From positions 881,620,403 to 881,684,402 of the forward strand of contig CM060918.1 of NCBI GenBank assembly GCA_030737875.1: 64,000 bases of DNA. Direction: 5' to 3'. The notes under the pieces are model-generated. The model was not told where the DNA came from, ran no database searches, and saw only the letters and a program-made list of their open reading frames with translations. The position numbers and the translations under genes were made by a program. Positions within the stretch are counted from its first letter, which is position 1, and the number at the start of each line of letters is the position of its first letter. The stretch comes from Allium sativum. Taxonomy: Eukaryota; Streptophyta; Magnoliopsida; Asparagales; Amaryllidaceae. Below, piece after piece: positions 24,275 to 37,300 of the stretch.

Positions 24275-26623
24275 CTAAATGAAGTGATCATCCTTTTGAA
24301 GAGCAGATATTTTATCTAGCAATGAAGTCGTGATAATAAAGCTGGCGATCATTTCGTTCTTTCGGCTTAACGCATCGGCCACGACATTGGCTTTCCCTGG
24401 AGTGTATATAATTTCAAAGTCATATGCTGCAAGAAACTCCAGCCAACGTTGCTGCCTCAGATTCAGGTCTTTCTGAGTGAACAGATACTTTAGCGACTGG
24501 TGATCTGTAAACAGTTCAAATCTTTCACCCAGAAGATAGTGCCTCCAGATTTTCAAAGCGAATACTATCGCCAATAACTCAAGATCATGAGTGACGTAGT
24601 TTTTCTCGTGCGGCTTCAGTTGACGGCTAGCGCAAGCAATCACTTGACCCCTTTGCATTAACACTGCGCCAAGGCCTTCTCTAGAAGCATCAGTCCAGAC
24701 TTTTAAATCTTGGTTGCCATCGATGATGGTTAACACTGGAGCAGTTGTTAATCTCAACTTTAGCTCCTTGAAAGCCTCCTCACTTTCTGGAGTCCATTTG
24801 AATTTAGAGTGCTTCTTTGTAAGCTTTGTTAAATGGCCAGATATCTTCGAAAAGTTTTTAACGAACTTCCGGTAATAGCTAGCCAATCCGAGAAAACTGC
24901 GGACTTCTGTAGGAGTACTGGGCTGTTTCCAGTTTTGAATAGCCGTGATTTTACTTGGATCCACAGCGATTCCTTCTTTCGATAAGACATGGCCCAGAAA
25001 TTTCACTTCATCTTTCCAGAATATACATTTGGAAAACTTTGCTTTCAATACATTCTTTCTGAGAATTTCTATCACTTGTTCCAAATGTTTTTCATGTTCG
25101 GCCTTTGACTTAGAGAAGATTAGAATATCGTCAATAAAAACCAGAACAAATTTATTCAATACTCCTCTGAACACTCTGTTCATTAGATCGACGAAATAGG
25201 CTGGAGCGTTACATAAGCCGAACGGCATCACTAACCACTCGTAGAATAAGTCGAGGCCTCTGAACGCTGTCATTGGAACACACTCTTCGGCGATTCGAAG
25301 TTGATGGAATCCTGTAGCTAGGTCCATCCTTGAAAATACTTGTGCTCCATTTAATCGATCTAACAAATCATCAATCCACGGCAATGGATATTTGTTCTTT
25401 ATTGTCTGCTTGTTCAGATCACGATAATCCACACATAGACGTAGAGTACCATCAGATTTTGGGATAAACACCACTGCTGCACCCCAATCAGAGAAACTAG
25501 GCCTGATTAGACCCTTCCATACTAGCTGTCGTGTTTGATTGTCTAATTCCTCCTTCTCTTTCAAGGACATTCTTCGAATAGCGTGAACTACCGGCCTTGC
25601 ATTCGGAATTAAAGAAATTTTGAAATCTATTTCTCTCTGCGGAGGTAAGCGAACAACTTCTTCGAACACATCCGTATAGTTCTTGACGACAGGAATATCT
25701 GTCACTAGGTCGGGAATATTCTCTGTGATTTCAGGGACATTTTCTATTTGGGCTAAAGAAACATTCAAAGCTGCCCAAAAGTCTTTTCTATTAGGATCCT
25801 GACCTTCACAGGGAATGGTTATATAATCACCTGATTTAGTCTTCGCCTTTACGACTCTGTCGGCGCATTTAACTTCGGCTTCATATTTGGTTAACCAGTA
25901 TAACCCCAAGATAAGATCAAACTCCTTAAAATTCATGACGAACGCGATGGTAGGAAACCGATAACGAGAGAAAGAAACCGGCACTCCACAAACCCAACTG
26001 AGATCAATGGAACCCCCAACCAGATTCTGGACAGTCATTGGTTCCTTCAGCTTTTTCAAATTCAAGTCCAGTTTCTTAGCTGCATCCTTTGCTATAAAGC
26101 TTCGTGACGCACCTGTGTCATACAGTACTTTAACTGGAATATTTTTGACAGTTAGCGTGCCTTCTGAAACATTTGGCCTCTCTTGAGAAGACGAAGATGC
26201 AGGCACTTCTGCCACTTCATTTACATATACTGTTCTAGGTTTTCTGAATAGCGGGCAGGCCTTTAAAAGATGACCCGACTGATGACATCCACCACATTTT
26301 CTATTCTCTTGAAATCCCTTCCTGGGTTGGAACTTATTCTTTCTTTGTTGGTTCCAAGATTTGCAACTTATCGCCAAATGCCCTTTTCTATTGCAGCTTG
26401 AGCACGTGGCGGTCGTTATTCGTTCGTTCCCAGATTCAGCCCTTTTTCTCTTGGCACTGGGCTTCTTATTGACCTCAGATCTCGTACTGGCTTCAGGAAT
26501 ATCAGTTTCCGACTCTGCTTTGTCACTAGAACTGACTTCTTCTTCGTCGCGTAACATTCCTTTCTTATGGAGATCTTCATACTGATAAGCCATGTATATC
26601 ATTTCAGAAAAAGGAAGCTTCAC
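24275..26623 (-). CDS. pol: Longest open pol segment: zinc knuckles, protease, reverse transcriptase, RNase H
   Basis: This 782-residue open segment is the best-preserved coding piece in the window. Two CCHC knuckles (residues 74-87 and 110-123) end the gag part. The aspartic protease has DTGAS at 169-173, but the later conserved block reads ILGLYWL, with Y where an acid is usual. Reverse transcriptase spans roughly 345-540, with catalytic D434 in SRMDLATGF and FIDD at 496-499. The connection and RNase H span about 545-755, with D645, E682, D707 and D750 in the [20 protein letters not shown] and VADALSR motifs. It is one part of a gag-pol frame: a TAA (26654-26656) cuts it from the gag N-terminus and a TAG (24275-24277) from integrase. 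The Met used is internal. Confidence 0.93.
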   Translation of the reverse strand: MKLPFSEMIYMAYQYEDLHKKGMLRDEEEVSSSDKAESETDIPEASTRSEVNKKPSAKRKRAESGNERITTATCSSCNRKGHLAISCKSWNQQRKNKFQPRKGFQENRKCGGCHQSGHLLKACPLFRKPRTVYVNEVAEVPASSSSQERPNVSEGTLTVKNIPVKVLYDTGASRSFIAKDAAKKLDLNLKKLKEPMTVQNLVGGSIDLSWVCGVPVSFSRYRFPTIAFVMNFKEFDLILGLYWLTKYEAEVKCADRVVKAKTKSGDYITIPCEGQDPNRKDFWAALNVSLAQIENVPEITENIPDLVTDIPVVKNYTDVFEEVVRLPPQREIDFKISLIPNARPVVHAIRRMSLKEKEELDNQTRQLVWKGLIRPSFSDWGAAVVFIPKSDGTLRLCVDYRDLNKQTIKNKYPLPWIDDLLDRLNGAQVFSRMDLATGFHQLRIAEECVPMTAFRGLDLFYEWLVMPFGLCNAPAYFVDLMNRVFRGVLNKFVLVFIDDILIFSKSKAEHEKHLEQVIEILRKNVLKAKFSKCIFWKDEVKFLGHVLSKEGIAVDPSKITAIQNWKQPSTPTEVRSFLGLASYYRKFVKNFSKISGHLTKLTKKHSKFKWTPESEEAFKELKLRLTTAPVLTIIDGNQDLKVWTDASREGLGAVLMQRGQVIACASRQLKPHEKNYVTHDLELLAIVFALKIWRHYLLGERFELFTDHQSLKYLFTQKDLNLRQQRWLEFLAAYDFEIIYTPGKANVVADALSRKNEMIASFIITTSLLDKISALQKDDHFI

Positions 26624-26653
26624 ATTCCTCAGTACACTATTCTGATATCTCCT

Positions 26654-27118
26654 TTACAGGCCATGAATAAATCTCAGATTTTTCCTCTTTGGATCTTGAA
26701 TCAGATGAGGAGCAAAGTGAGCAAGTTCGTTGAATTTCTTATGATATTCTGGGATGGTCATGTCACCTTGTATCAAATAAGAAAATTCATCACATAATCG
26801 CTTTGTTGCTTCGGGAGGAGTAAATCTTCCTAGGAAAATCTCTTTGAATCTATCCCAGGTGATATCACCTTCTGGATTACCTTTTATGATTGTTTCCCAC
26901 CATATTAAAGCTTCTCCATTGAGCGCCCAAGATGCAACTAATCTTTTCTGGTCGCCTCTCAACTGGAAACGCTCAAATATTCTTTCTGCAGAGCTCACCC
27001 TAGCTTGAGTTTGAATAATAGATTCATTGCCCGAGAACTGTGCTCCACCCAGATTTCGATATCTCCTGAATAGAGCCTCTAGATCGGGTTCTGCATTTCT
27101 CCAGTTTCTAACACTCAT
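26654..27118 (-). pseudogene. gag: Gag N-terminal part (retrotransposon gag domain)
   Basis: 154 residues with the typical gag core: LRGDQKRLVASWAL, EALIWWET, WDRFKEIFLGRF and MTIPEYHKKFNELA. Gag forms the particle that packages element RNA in the cytoplasm. The Met at 27118, about 240 bases after the primer site, is a plausible true start. A TAA at 26654-26656 ends the frame before the zinc knuckles, which follow in the same frame in the next segment. A typical gag would run on, so this is a nonsense break, not a natural end. Confidence 0.9.
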
Positions 27119-27372
27119 TTTTCTAGTACTTCTACAAATGGCCGATCAAGTGTCAGGTCACAGAAAAGATAATTTAAAATATAGAAACGTATACATCAAA
27201 TGTAAATGTGTCTATCGAGGTGAAATTTCATTCTGCTTTACTCATACTAGGATATTGTTGATCCTATCTGTATAGAGTTACCCGTCCTAGAACACTACTG
27301 GTTCTATTTCTGACGAGTTCGTTCAAATGTTATATTCCAGAACTAAGCTTAACCTAAGCTTTGATACCACGT
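27119..27372 (-). promoter_or_regulatory. Primer-binding site and leader of the gamma element
   Basis: On the minus strand TGGTATCAAAGC (27369-27358) follows the 5' LTR after three bases. It differs by one base from the TGGTATCAGAGC used by the alpha and delta elements here. About 240 bases of leader separate it from the gag start; no structure is obvious. Confidence 0.92.
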
Positions 27373-30300
27373 TGAGACGACCCTAAATCCCGTTCGGACG
27401 GAGACAAGGGTAATCTTTGGAATATAACACAGAAACTGATAATAGCAAAACAGAGTTAAATAAATACACCAGATAATGAACAATAGAATATACTGGATAA
27501 AAGTAATCATCAGAGTTACACAGTATACAGGATCTTACTTAGTACAAATACAGTTCAGCTATACATAAATGTCTACAGCGAAAAACAAACAAAATATGTA
27601 CAATAGGAGCTGAACAGCATAAAAAGAGATAAATGATAGAATCCATCTTCAGCTCCAGCTATCCAGATAAATCCTGCTAAATCTGAACACAAGGCTGCCC
27701 GTGTAGAAAAAGGGGCACCCGAGTTTGAAAGTGAAACAAACTACGAGTCAGTCATGGGACTGGTATGAGAAATCTACTCAACACATTTCAAATATGGCTA
27801 ATCACAGGACCACGCCACTTTCGTCGAAAGGGTTTACTCCATTGGATTGCCAGTGCTTTAAAACAAATCATTCTTTTAAACATCGCAATGCTTTTTATAA
27901 AAATGAAGCCATTACAAGACTCAGTTCCCATCACACAATGCAACGCAAACCGGAGGATAGAGTTTTTACCTTATAACGGCCAAAATATGCTTGATACGAA
28001 TAAAACAAAGGCATTTGATATTATTGCTAGTGTTTATATGTTTTGAAAACAATTTCAAATCATAACTATCAATCATAGACGTCATGGGTACCATATATCA
28101 TGTCGCCATATATATATATATACAATCAAAACCGCACGATGTCGTATTTGGAAATTGGATTTCCGTCATGAACCAAGGCAAAAGATTGTCCTTACCGAAT
28201 TCGAGACGCTCTAGCCCGCCCCTCAGGATCAGAGCTCGAGTGACCCTTGGATCGTCAGGGTCGGTCCACCGATGTGGATTAAAATGCCTGAACAATACGT
28301 TTCCCCGCCCTTTGGGGCGTAAACGAGCCAACGAATGACTCCATCAGACCCGGATCGTCCGATCAAACCGAGGCGCCTCGCAACAACAACAACCACATAG
28401 GTGAAAAGTATATAAATGTCAGGGCTAGTAGGTCACTGACACCACCCTAGCTAGAAAGAAACGCATGCCCTCCCTGAGGTCCTTCTCCCATTTCTGGTTC
28501 ATACAAGCGTGTGAGGCTCGCGAATTCATGTTATACACAAAACTACGCCACACAGGCGGTGCTTTGATCATCACCACAAGACTTTTCTTTTCAACAGAAA
28601 CCCTGATCACTTCATCTTAGCATGTCACACAGGCAATTCATGCCATGCGACTGATGTCCATCGATATACAACCTCTGAGCTCGTGCGTTTCAGAGAAGGG
28701 CGTTAAGCAAAAGAATAAATTCTCCGCCGCCAAACAGATGTATATTTAATAGAGATCAATCAACACATAATAAAATCCAATGTCAGACACACAGTCCATT
28801 TACAAGTCCGTTCTGGGTCTGAACGAAACCGGAGGCACTAAATACCTCGCAAACCCATCGATCACCACGTACGTCTGGACGATCACCACTCATTATCCAT
28901 ATTTCGGGATGCCTCCCAATCAGGACCTCGGTTACCATCCAAACGAGGTGAAGATCTCCGGTCTTCGACCATCGTCTTCATCTTCGACATTCAATCGTCG
29001 GTCAATTATTTGAAATGAGAATTAACTCGGCCTTTTCAAATAATTCACGTATATTTAGAATTTCAAATCAATTTATTTCAATGGTTAAATCATTCGACAA
29101 CACCAATTTTGTTCTTTAATGTAATTTTCACACCAAACACATTCAACCATCAAATACCACATGAATCGAGCAAATTCAGTTTATTTCCATTCCATATTGT
29201 TTATGGTATTTTATAATGATTTATCGCTATTTTTATTTATTTTAAAATAGCCAATTTATTCAAAACGACGCTTCGGACCATAACGCGGCCGTGGCGCTGT
29301 TTTTCTTCAGATTTGATTTACACGTATCTGAAAATCTAACCATTGGATCTTCACAAAATTTACATCATTAGAAAGATCTTTTCAAAACGAATCCAATGGT
29401 TCCAGTTTCGGGAAAATCCGACGGTCGGATCTCCCGGTACAATCGTTTGAAGTTTCGATTTCAAAATACGAACTACAGCGTCGTTATTCGATTAAATATA
29501 ATTATATATATATATATATATAATCGTTTCTAGCGCTGTTTTTCTTCAGATTTGAATTAAACATTCCAGAAAATCCAACCATTGGGTTTTTACAAAGTTG
29601 GTGCCGTTGGAAAGATATTTCCAAGGCGGACCCGACGGTTGCGGTTTCGGGAAAATCCGATGGTCGGATCTCCCGGCATAATCGTTTGAAATCACGGTTT
29701 CAAAATGCGAACTGCATGGCCACGTTTCGTTTTAATTTTATTTATATTTATTTATTTATTTATATAAATATAGTTCATTCAAAAATTCCTATATCGTTTT
29801 CATTTCAAATATTTCTCTAACGCCTTTAAATTTCGGAAAAATTCGCCATAACCTCCTTTGTACGGGAGGGGCTGGGAAAATTCCCAAATAGCCACACTGG
29901 CATCTCATGTCGAAAAGAAAAAGAAAAAGCCAAGCGGCTAGCCAACAGGCTCATAAAATCATCACCCAAACAAAACAGTAAATGTGTACCTATTTGTCGG
30001 GCACAAAATTTTATTCCTCTTCTCTAGCCCCTTTGCTATAACCTGTTCAATAAATATGCATGTACATATATATAGTTCTTATCACTTATCATTTCCTATT
30101 CAACTTCATATTCGATTCCATTTGGTTTAAAAACACCATTCATTCTAATGTTGCATGTATAGGCAAAAATCATATCATTAGCTAATTAATGAATATTTCA
30201 ACTCACATATATTTATTTGAACGAGTGGCTATTTTTAACACTTCACATTTCAACAATTCGTGTATATAATAAAAATGTGATTTTTATTGTAAAACAACTC

Positions 30301-32845
30301 ATTTCAAAACACTATTATTTTATATATTTTATATAGGTGATAAAAATAGGATTTTTCTTATAAAACAATTTCTTTTAAAACGAGGTCATTTTACATAGCT
30401 CATATAGATGATATAAAAAGGTGATTTTTATTATGAAGCAATTTATTTCAAAATATGAATACCATTCAACACATGAATTTCTATTCAACTAATGAATATC
30501 GATTCAACACATGAAGGTTTTCTATAGTTTCTATATATAGATAAAAATGTGGTTTTTATATTTAAAACATGAATATCATTCAACACATGAATTTCTACTC
30601 AACGAATGAATATCGATTCAACACATGAAGGTTTTCTATTCAACGAATAAATATAGTTTCTATATATAGATAAAAATGTGGTTTTTATATTTAAAACACG
30701 AATACCATTCAACACATGAATTTCTACTCAACGAATGAATATCGATTCAACACATGAAGGTTTTCTATTCAATGAATAAATATAGTTTCAGCAAATGAAT
30801 ATAATTCAAACACATGAATATTATTCAAAATTTCGACAGCATAACGGCAGGGTAGTTAAAAACGGGACCGTCCCTAGTACGGCTTCTCGCTCTACCTTAA
30901 AACCTCGCGGTTTTTGAAAATGGGAATCATGCATCTAGTTCGCACGTAGGCGGCATGTATATATTTATTTCATTTCCACAAACTAATCCTATGTGGTTTC
31001 AACCAAATATTTCTCAACCACAAAGGGGTATTTTTCAACCACAATCAATCAATATCAACCAAAAACAATCCCAAACAACCATTCGCTATCAATCAATTTT
31101 CACACCAATCACAACCAATAAATATCGTCCATGGTTTGTGGACGAGGGGCGTATATATATATATTTATATATAGCAATTCACTTCTATTTCAACACATAT
31201 ATAATTTTTACAACGCATATATAACTTATACATCGAACGTACAATTTATACAACGCTTATACATGAGGTGTACAACGCTTATATAACTCATACACCGATC
31301 ATATAATTTATACATCGTCGTTTTCCATATCATTTATAAATTAGAAATCTCACCTTGGGTTCCACTCCACCAAAAATAGCAGAAGGCTCAGAAAAATATG
31401 CGATCTCTTCTAAAATGTAGAAGGCGTCCACACGGTCACGATGTTTCCTGTTTCATCGAATTTCGTTAACGAACGAAAAAGATATGATTTTTAAAAGATA
31501 TTCATGTTTTGCGACACTTTAAAGATGTTGAAATCACTTCAAAAAATAAACAGCCGTATGATTTCATACATGTTCAAAACTAGGGTTTAAATTTGCGCTC
31601 TGACCGTTGCTCGATGGTGAGATCCATTCGCAACACGTCGAAGACCTCCAAGCGGCGTGCAGATCGATGGGACCCACATCCCGTTCGGTGGCGAGACATA
31701 GCGGCGGCGACGCTCCGACTCCGCTGACTTTAGGGAGGAAATTCCAGAGAAATACGCCACGATAATTTCCCGAATGCCTAGAGGAGGATTAGATCTTCGA
31801 AATGAATCCAAAATGGCGTGATTTCATTGAGAGATCGGAGAGAAAAGGAGGAGAGAAGATCGGAGGTATGTTCCGCTTGCGCGATTGGTGGATCGGGGAG
31901 AGAGAAAAGATATGGGCCAATAGGATTTTTATTTTATTTTATAATTTTTAAAATATCTAAAATACCCCTTTCGCCCACGAACCCCAATCCAAACCCAACG
32001 ACTGTCGTCCCTAGCATTTTACCCCCCTTCCGAACACAATGGGATATGTTTCGAAGGCCCATTCGAATGTTTCAGTCAGTTTTCCTTCAAATTAAAATAT
32101 ATTACATTCAATATTTAATTTGAACGTACATTTCAATCTGTCAGGGCCACAAAATGATTCGAAAAACGTACATTTCAATCTGCCAGGGCCACAAACTGAT
32201 TCGAAAAATTCCAAAAAAATAAATCTAGCTTTGTTTTGATGATACAATCCCAACAAAACTAGTTTCGTCGAATTCTGAGACCGTTTGCAAAAAGGCCCAT
32301 TTCTGGTCGATCCAATTTAACTATAATTGACCAAAACACATTTTCCTTTGCCACACTCACATACTAGCTTCAAAAATTATGAAATTTGAAACCTAGCAAT
32401 AACTTCACATCCCTGATCCAACAAAAGTGGTTTCGTCGAATTCCAAGGTCGTATGCAAAATGGCCAATTTCACGGGCTATATAAATTCCATAGCAACCTT
32501 TCTGAAAACTCATTCGGCCATAACTTTTGCTTTCCGCTATGAAAATTCAATTTTACAGATTCGTTAGAAAGGTATTCACTAACAGATTTAAATATTTTTG
32601 GTTTCACTAAAATCCGTTTTGTTTTCCACCCGGTACAGTCCGACAAAGTTTGAATTCAATTTTTGAAACTGCAGCGCCATTTCAGGCCTTGTTTATAATT
32701 AGAATTAATTATATTCGTTTTCAATTGTCGATTCAAACTCGCTTTTCATTGCAATTATTTGAAATATTTATTTTAAATATTTAAAATCCATTATTTTAGC
32801 CAATTTAAAAAAATTAAATTGGTTCAGATTTTCTGGGTCGTTACA
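27373..32845 (-). mobile_element. 5' LTR of the gamma element, 5.47 kb
   Basis: It begins TGTAACGACCCAG at 32845 and ends GGGTCGTCTCA at 27373 on the minus strand, next to the primer site. It is collinear with the 3' LTR with scattered substitutions. A private tandem duplication of about 43 bases lies near 32118-32205 (AACGTACATTTCAATCTG twice). The hairpin module is at 27693-27762, tandem repeats at about 30455-30790 and the GC-rich island at about 31590-31890. A probable promoter is at 31910-31943. Together with 32851-37771 it forms a head-to-head inverted repeat. Confidence 0.92.
27693..27762 (-). other. Conserved two-hairpin module of the gamma 5' LTR
   Basis: CAGTCCCATGACTG (27762-27749, minus strand), then GGGTGCCCC paired with GGGCAGCC (27720 to 27693). 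Identical in plan to 16608-16677. Confidence 0.65.
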
Positions 32846-32850
32846 CAAGG

Positions 32851-34335
32851 CCTGAAAAGGCGCTGTAATTTCAAAAACTGAATTCAAACTTTGTCTGACT
32901 GTACCGGGTGCAAAACAAAACAGATTTGAGTGAAACCAAAAATATTTAAATCCGTTAGTGAATACCTTTCTAACGAATCTGAAAAATCGAAGTTTCATAG
33001 CGGAAAGCAAAAGTTATGGCCAAATGAATTTTCAGAAAGGTCGCTATGGAATTTATATAGCCCGTGAAATTGGCCATTTTGCATACAACCTCGAAATTCG
33101 ACGAAACCACTTTTGTTGGATCCGGGATGTGAAGTTATTGCTAGGTTTAAAATTTCATAATTTTTGAAGCTAGTATGTGAGCATGGCAAAGGAAAACGTG
33201 TTTTGGTCAATTACAGTTAAATTGGATCGGCCAGAAATGGGCCTTTTTGCAAACGGTCTCAGAATTCGACGAAATTAGTTTTGTTGGGACCGTTTCGTCA
33301 AAACATAGCCAGATTTATTTTTCTGGAATTTTTCGAATCAGTTTGTGGCCCTGGCAAATTGAAATGTACGTTCAAATCGAATATTGAATGTTATATATTT
33401 TAAATTGAATTAAAACTGACTGAAACAGTCAAATGGGCCTACGAAACATATTTCATTGTGTTCGGAATGGGGGTAAAACGCTAGGGACGACAGTCGTTGG
33501 GTTTGGTTTGGTGTTCGTGGATGAAAGAGGGTATTTTCGAAATTTAAAAATATGTAAATAAATAAATAAAAATCTTTAGTCCAACTCAGCCTTCTCTCTC
33601 CTCGTTTCTCTTCGAAACCCCCAGATCGCGAACGATGCTCGAATTCCAACCTTCCCCCTCATTTTCCGATCAATCCACGCCGAATTTGCTCGTGCCACAG
33701 TTGAACTTTTTGAAGATCTTCCCGAGCTCTTCAAATCCATACCTGGTTTCGATTTTTTCATTGTGTATTTTGGGAGAACGGATGCCAGGAAGATCACGCC
33801 TTCAAGCCGCCGCAGCACCCTGGTGGCGCCGTCGCACCTGACCCCCCGCCACCGATCTGCGCGCCTTTCGAGGCTCTTCGACGTGGAGCTGACCGATCTT
33901 AGCCTCGAGCAACGGATTGGAAGAAAATTCGAAACCTAGTTTCGAACCAAAAACTGAGGTATACGGCTATGATAATTTTCAACTGATTTTAAAGCCTTTA
34001 AACAATTGCAAACTTTGAAAAATCATATCTTCTTCATTTCTTGACGAAATTCGATGAAATAGGAAACATCGTGACCGTGTGGACGTCTTCTACATTCTAG
34101 AAGAGACCGCATATTTTTCTGAGCCTTCTGCTATTTTTGGTGGAGTGGAAGCCAATGTGAGATTTCTAATTTATAAACTATATGGAAAACGACGATGTAT
34201 AAATTATATAGTCGATGTATGAGTTATATAAGCGTTGTACACCTCATGTATAAGCGTTGTATAAGTTGTACGTTCGATATAATAGTTGTATATGCGTCGT
34301 AAAAATTATATATGTGTTGAAATAGAAGTGAAATG

Positions 34336-34379
<44 letters not shown>

Positions 34380-37300
34380 GCCCCTCGTCCACAAACCATG
34401 GACGATATTTATTGGTTGTGATTGGTGTGAAAATTGATTGATAACGAATGGTTGATTGGAATTGTTTGTGGTTGATATTGATTGATTGTGGTTGAAAAAT
34501 ACCCGTTTGTGGTTGAGAAATATTTGGTTGAAACCACATAGGATTAGTTTGTGGAAATGAAATAAATATATACATGCCGCCTACGTGCGAACTAGATGCA
34601 TGATTCCCCATTGTCAAAAACCGCGAGGTTTTAAGGTAGAGCGAGGAGCCGTACTAGGGACGGTCCCGGTTTTAACTACCCTGTCGTTATGCTGCCGAAA
34701 TTTTGAATAATATTCATGTGTTAGAATTATTTCCATTTGTTGAAACTATATTTATTCGTTGAATAGGAAACCTTCATGTGTTGAATCGATATTCATTCGT
34801 TGGATAGAAATTAATGTGTTGAATAGTATTCGTGTTTTAAATATAAAAATCACATTTTTATCGATATATACAAACTATAGAAAACCTTCATGTGTTGAAT
34901 CGAAATTCATTCGTTGAATTGAAATTCATGTGTTGAATGGTATTCGTGTTTTAAATATAAAAATCACCTTTTTATCTATATATATAAACTATAGAAAACC
35001 TTCATGTGTTGAATCAAAATTCATTCATTGAATTGAAATTCATGTGTTGAATGGTATTCATATTTTGAAATAAATTGTTTTATAATGAAAATCAAATTTT
35101 TATCATCTATATGAACTTTATAAAATAATCTTGTTTTGAAAGAAATTGTTTTATAATAAAAATCACATTTTTATCATCTATATGAACTATATAAAATAAT
35201 CTTGTTTTGAAAGAAATTGTTTTATAATAAAAATCCTATTTTTATTACCTATATGAACTATATAAAATAATTGTGTTCTGAAATGAATAGTTTTATAATA
35301 AAAATCACATTTTTATTATATACATGAATTGTTAAATATAGTGAAGTGTTGAAATAGAAGACAATTAGATAAAAATATCATTTTTATCAAATGTATGAAA
35401 TTCATATAGTTTTGAAATAGAAGAATCGATATATATATATATATATATATAAATAGAATTGAAATACATCGAATAACGAAGCTGCAGTTCGTATTTTGAA
35501 ACCGTGATTTCAAACTATTAGTACGGGAGATCCGACCATCGGATTTTCCCGAAACCGCAACCGTTGGGTTCGCTTTGGAAATATCTTTCCAACGGCACCA
35601 ACATTGTAAAAATCCAACGGTTGCATTGCCTGGAATGTTTAATTCAAATATGAAGAAAAACAGCGCCAGAATCGATTATATTTATATATATATATATATT
35701 TATATTTAATCGAATAACGAAGCTGCAGTTCGTATTTTGAAACCGAAACTTCAAACGATTATACCGGGAGATCTGACCGTCGAATTTTCCCGAAACTAGA
35801 AGCGTTGGATTCATTTTGAAAAGATCTTTCTAATGACGTAAATTTTTTGAAGATCCAACGGTTAGATTTTCAGATATGTGTAAATCAAATTTGGAGAAAA
35901 ACAGCGCCACGACCGCGTTATGGCCCGAAGCGTCGTTTTGAATAAATTGGCTATTTTAAAATAAATAAAAATAGCGATAAATCGTTACAAAATATTATAA
36001 ACGATATGGATGTGAAATTTAGAAATTAACTGAAGGTTGGCTAAGTCGAATGGTTTCTTGGGTATTGATCTAATGTTGGTTTCGGCCTTCGGGGCTAATA
36101 TTTGGGAAATCGCTCTCTTACTGATTGACGGTTAGTGACTAATGAATTGAAAAGATGCGTATGTGTATTTGTGCTGCACTTGTTTATCATATACACGAGT
36201 TGCTCAGAAAGATTGGGTTTATCTCATTTTGAATAACTGGATCGACGATAAGAAATCGAAGATGAAGACGGTGGTCGAAGGCCGGAGATCTTCACCTCGT
36301 TTGGATGGTAACCGAGGTCCTGATTGGGAAGCATCCCAAAATATAGATAATGAGTGGTGATCGTCCAAACGTACGTGGTGATCGATGGGTTTGCGAGGTA
36401 TATAGTACCTCCGGTTTCGTTCAGACCTAGAACGGACTTGCAAATGGATAGTGTGTCTGACATTGGAATTTATTCTGTGTGATTGATAGCCATCAGTGCA
36501 CGGTGTGAATTGCCTGTGTGGCATGCTAAGATGCAGTGATCAGGGCTTCTGTCGAAAAGCAAAGTCTTGTGGTGATGATCAAAGCACCGCCTGTGTGGCG
36601 TAGCTTTGTGTATAACATGAATTCGCAAGCCTCACACCCCGGTATGAACCAGAAACGGGAGAAAGGACCTCAGGGGGGACGTGCGTTTTCTTTCTACATA
36701 GAAGTGGCGTCAGTGGTTTTACATGCCCTGACGAGTTTGACTTGTGTGGTTGTTACTGTTGCGAGGCGCCTCAGAAATATCGGTCGATCCGGGACCGATG
36801 GAGTCGTTCGTTGGCTCACTTACGCCCCAAAGGGCGGAGAAACGCATTGTTCAGGCATTATAATCCACTTAGTGTGGACCGGCCCAGACGATCCAAGGTA
36901 CGGTTGCGGCTGTGCCTGAGGGGTGGGCTAGAGCATCTCGAATTCGGTAAGGACTATCTTTTGCCTTGGTTTAGGACGGAAATCCAATTTCCAAATACGA
37001 CATCGTGCGATTTTGATTGTATACCTATATATGGCGACATAGTGGTATGGGGCATTAATGCCGTCTATGATTGATACTTATGATTTGAAATGGCTTTTGA
37101 AACATATAAACACTAGCAATAATATGAAATTCTTTCGTTTTATTCATATCAAGCATATCATAGCCATTATAAGGTAAAAACTCTATCCTCCGGTTTGCGT
37201 TGCATTGTGTGATGGGAACTGAGTCTTATAATGGCTTCATTTTTATAAAAAGCATTGCGATATTTAAAAGAATGATTTGTTTTAAAGCACTGGCAATCCA

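Larger units (their letters stand above)
16288..32845 (-). mobile_element. Complete gamma Ty3/gypsy chromovirus element, 16.56 kb
   Basis: On the minus strand the order is 5' LTR (32845-27373), primer site (27369-27358), gag-pol (27118-22879), 3' untranslated region, polypurine tract (21759-21747) and 3' LTR (21746-16288). CAAGG flanks both ends (16283-16287 and 32846-32850). The LTRs are 5473 and 5459 bp around a 5626-bp interior, so two thirds of the element is LTR. The two LTRs differ by a few percent by eye plus small indels. The polyprotein order PR-RT-RNase H-IN with a chromodomain-like tail places it in Ty3/gypsy, most like the Del/Tekay lineage. Stops and a frameshift make this copy defective. 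Confidence 0.93.

Noticed and set aside
24275..26623. Endogenous pararetrovirus as the source of the RT
   Set aside because: Integrase follows RNase H, and LTRs, a primer site, a polypurine tract and a TSD are present. There is no movement or coat protein region. This is Ty3/gypsy.
34337..34380. TA-dinucleotide run as a centromere or origin signal
   Set aside because: A simple microsatellite inside an LTR; similar runs occur at 881, 47230, 49884 and 50846.
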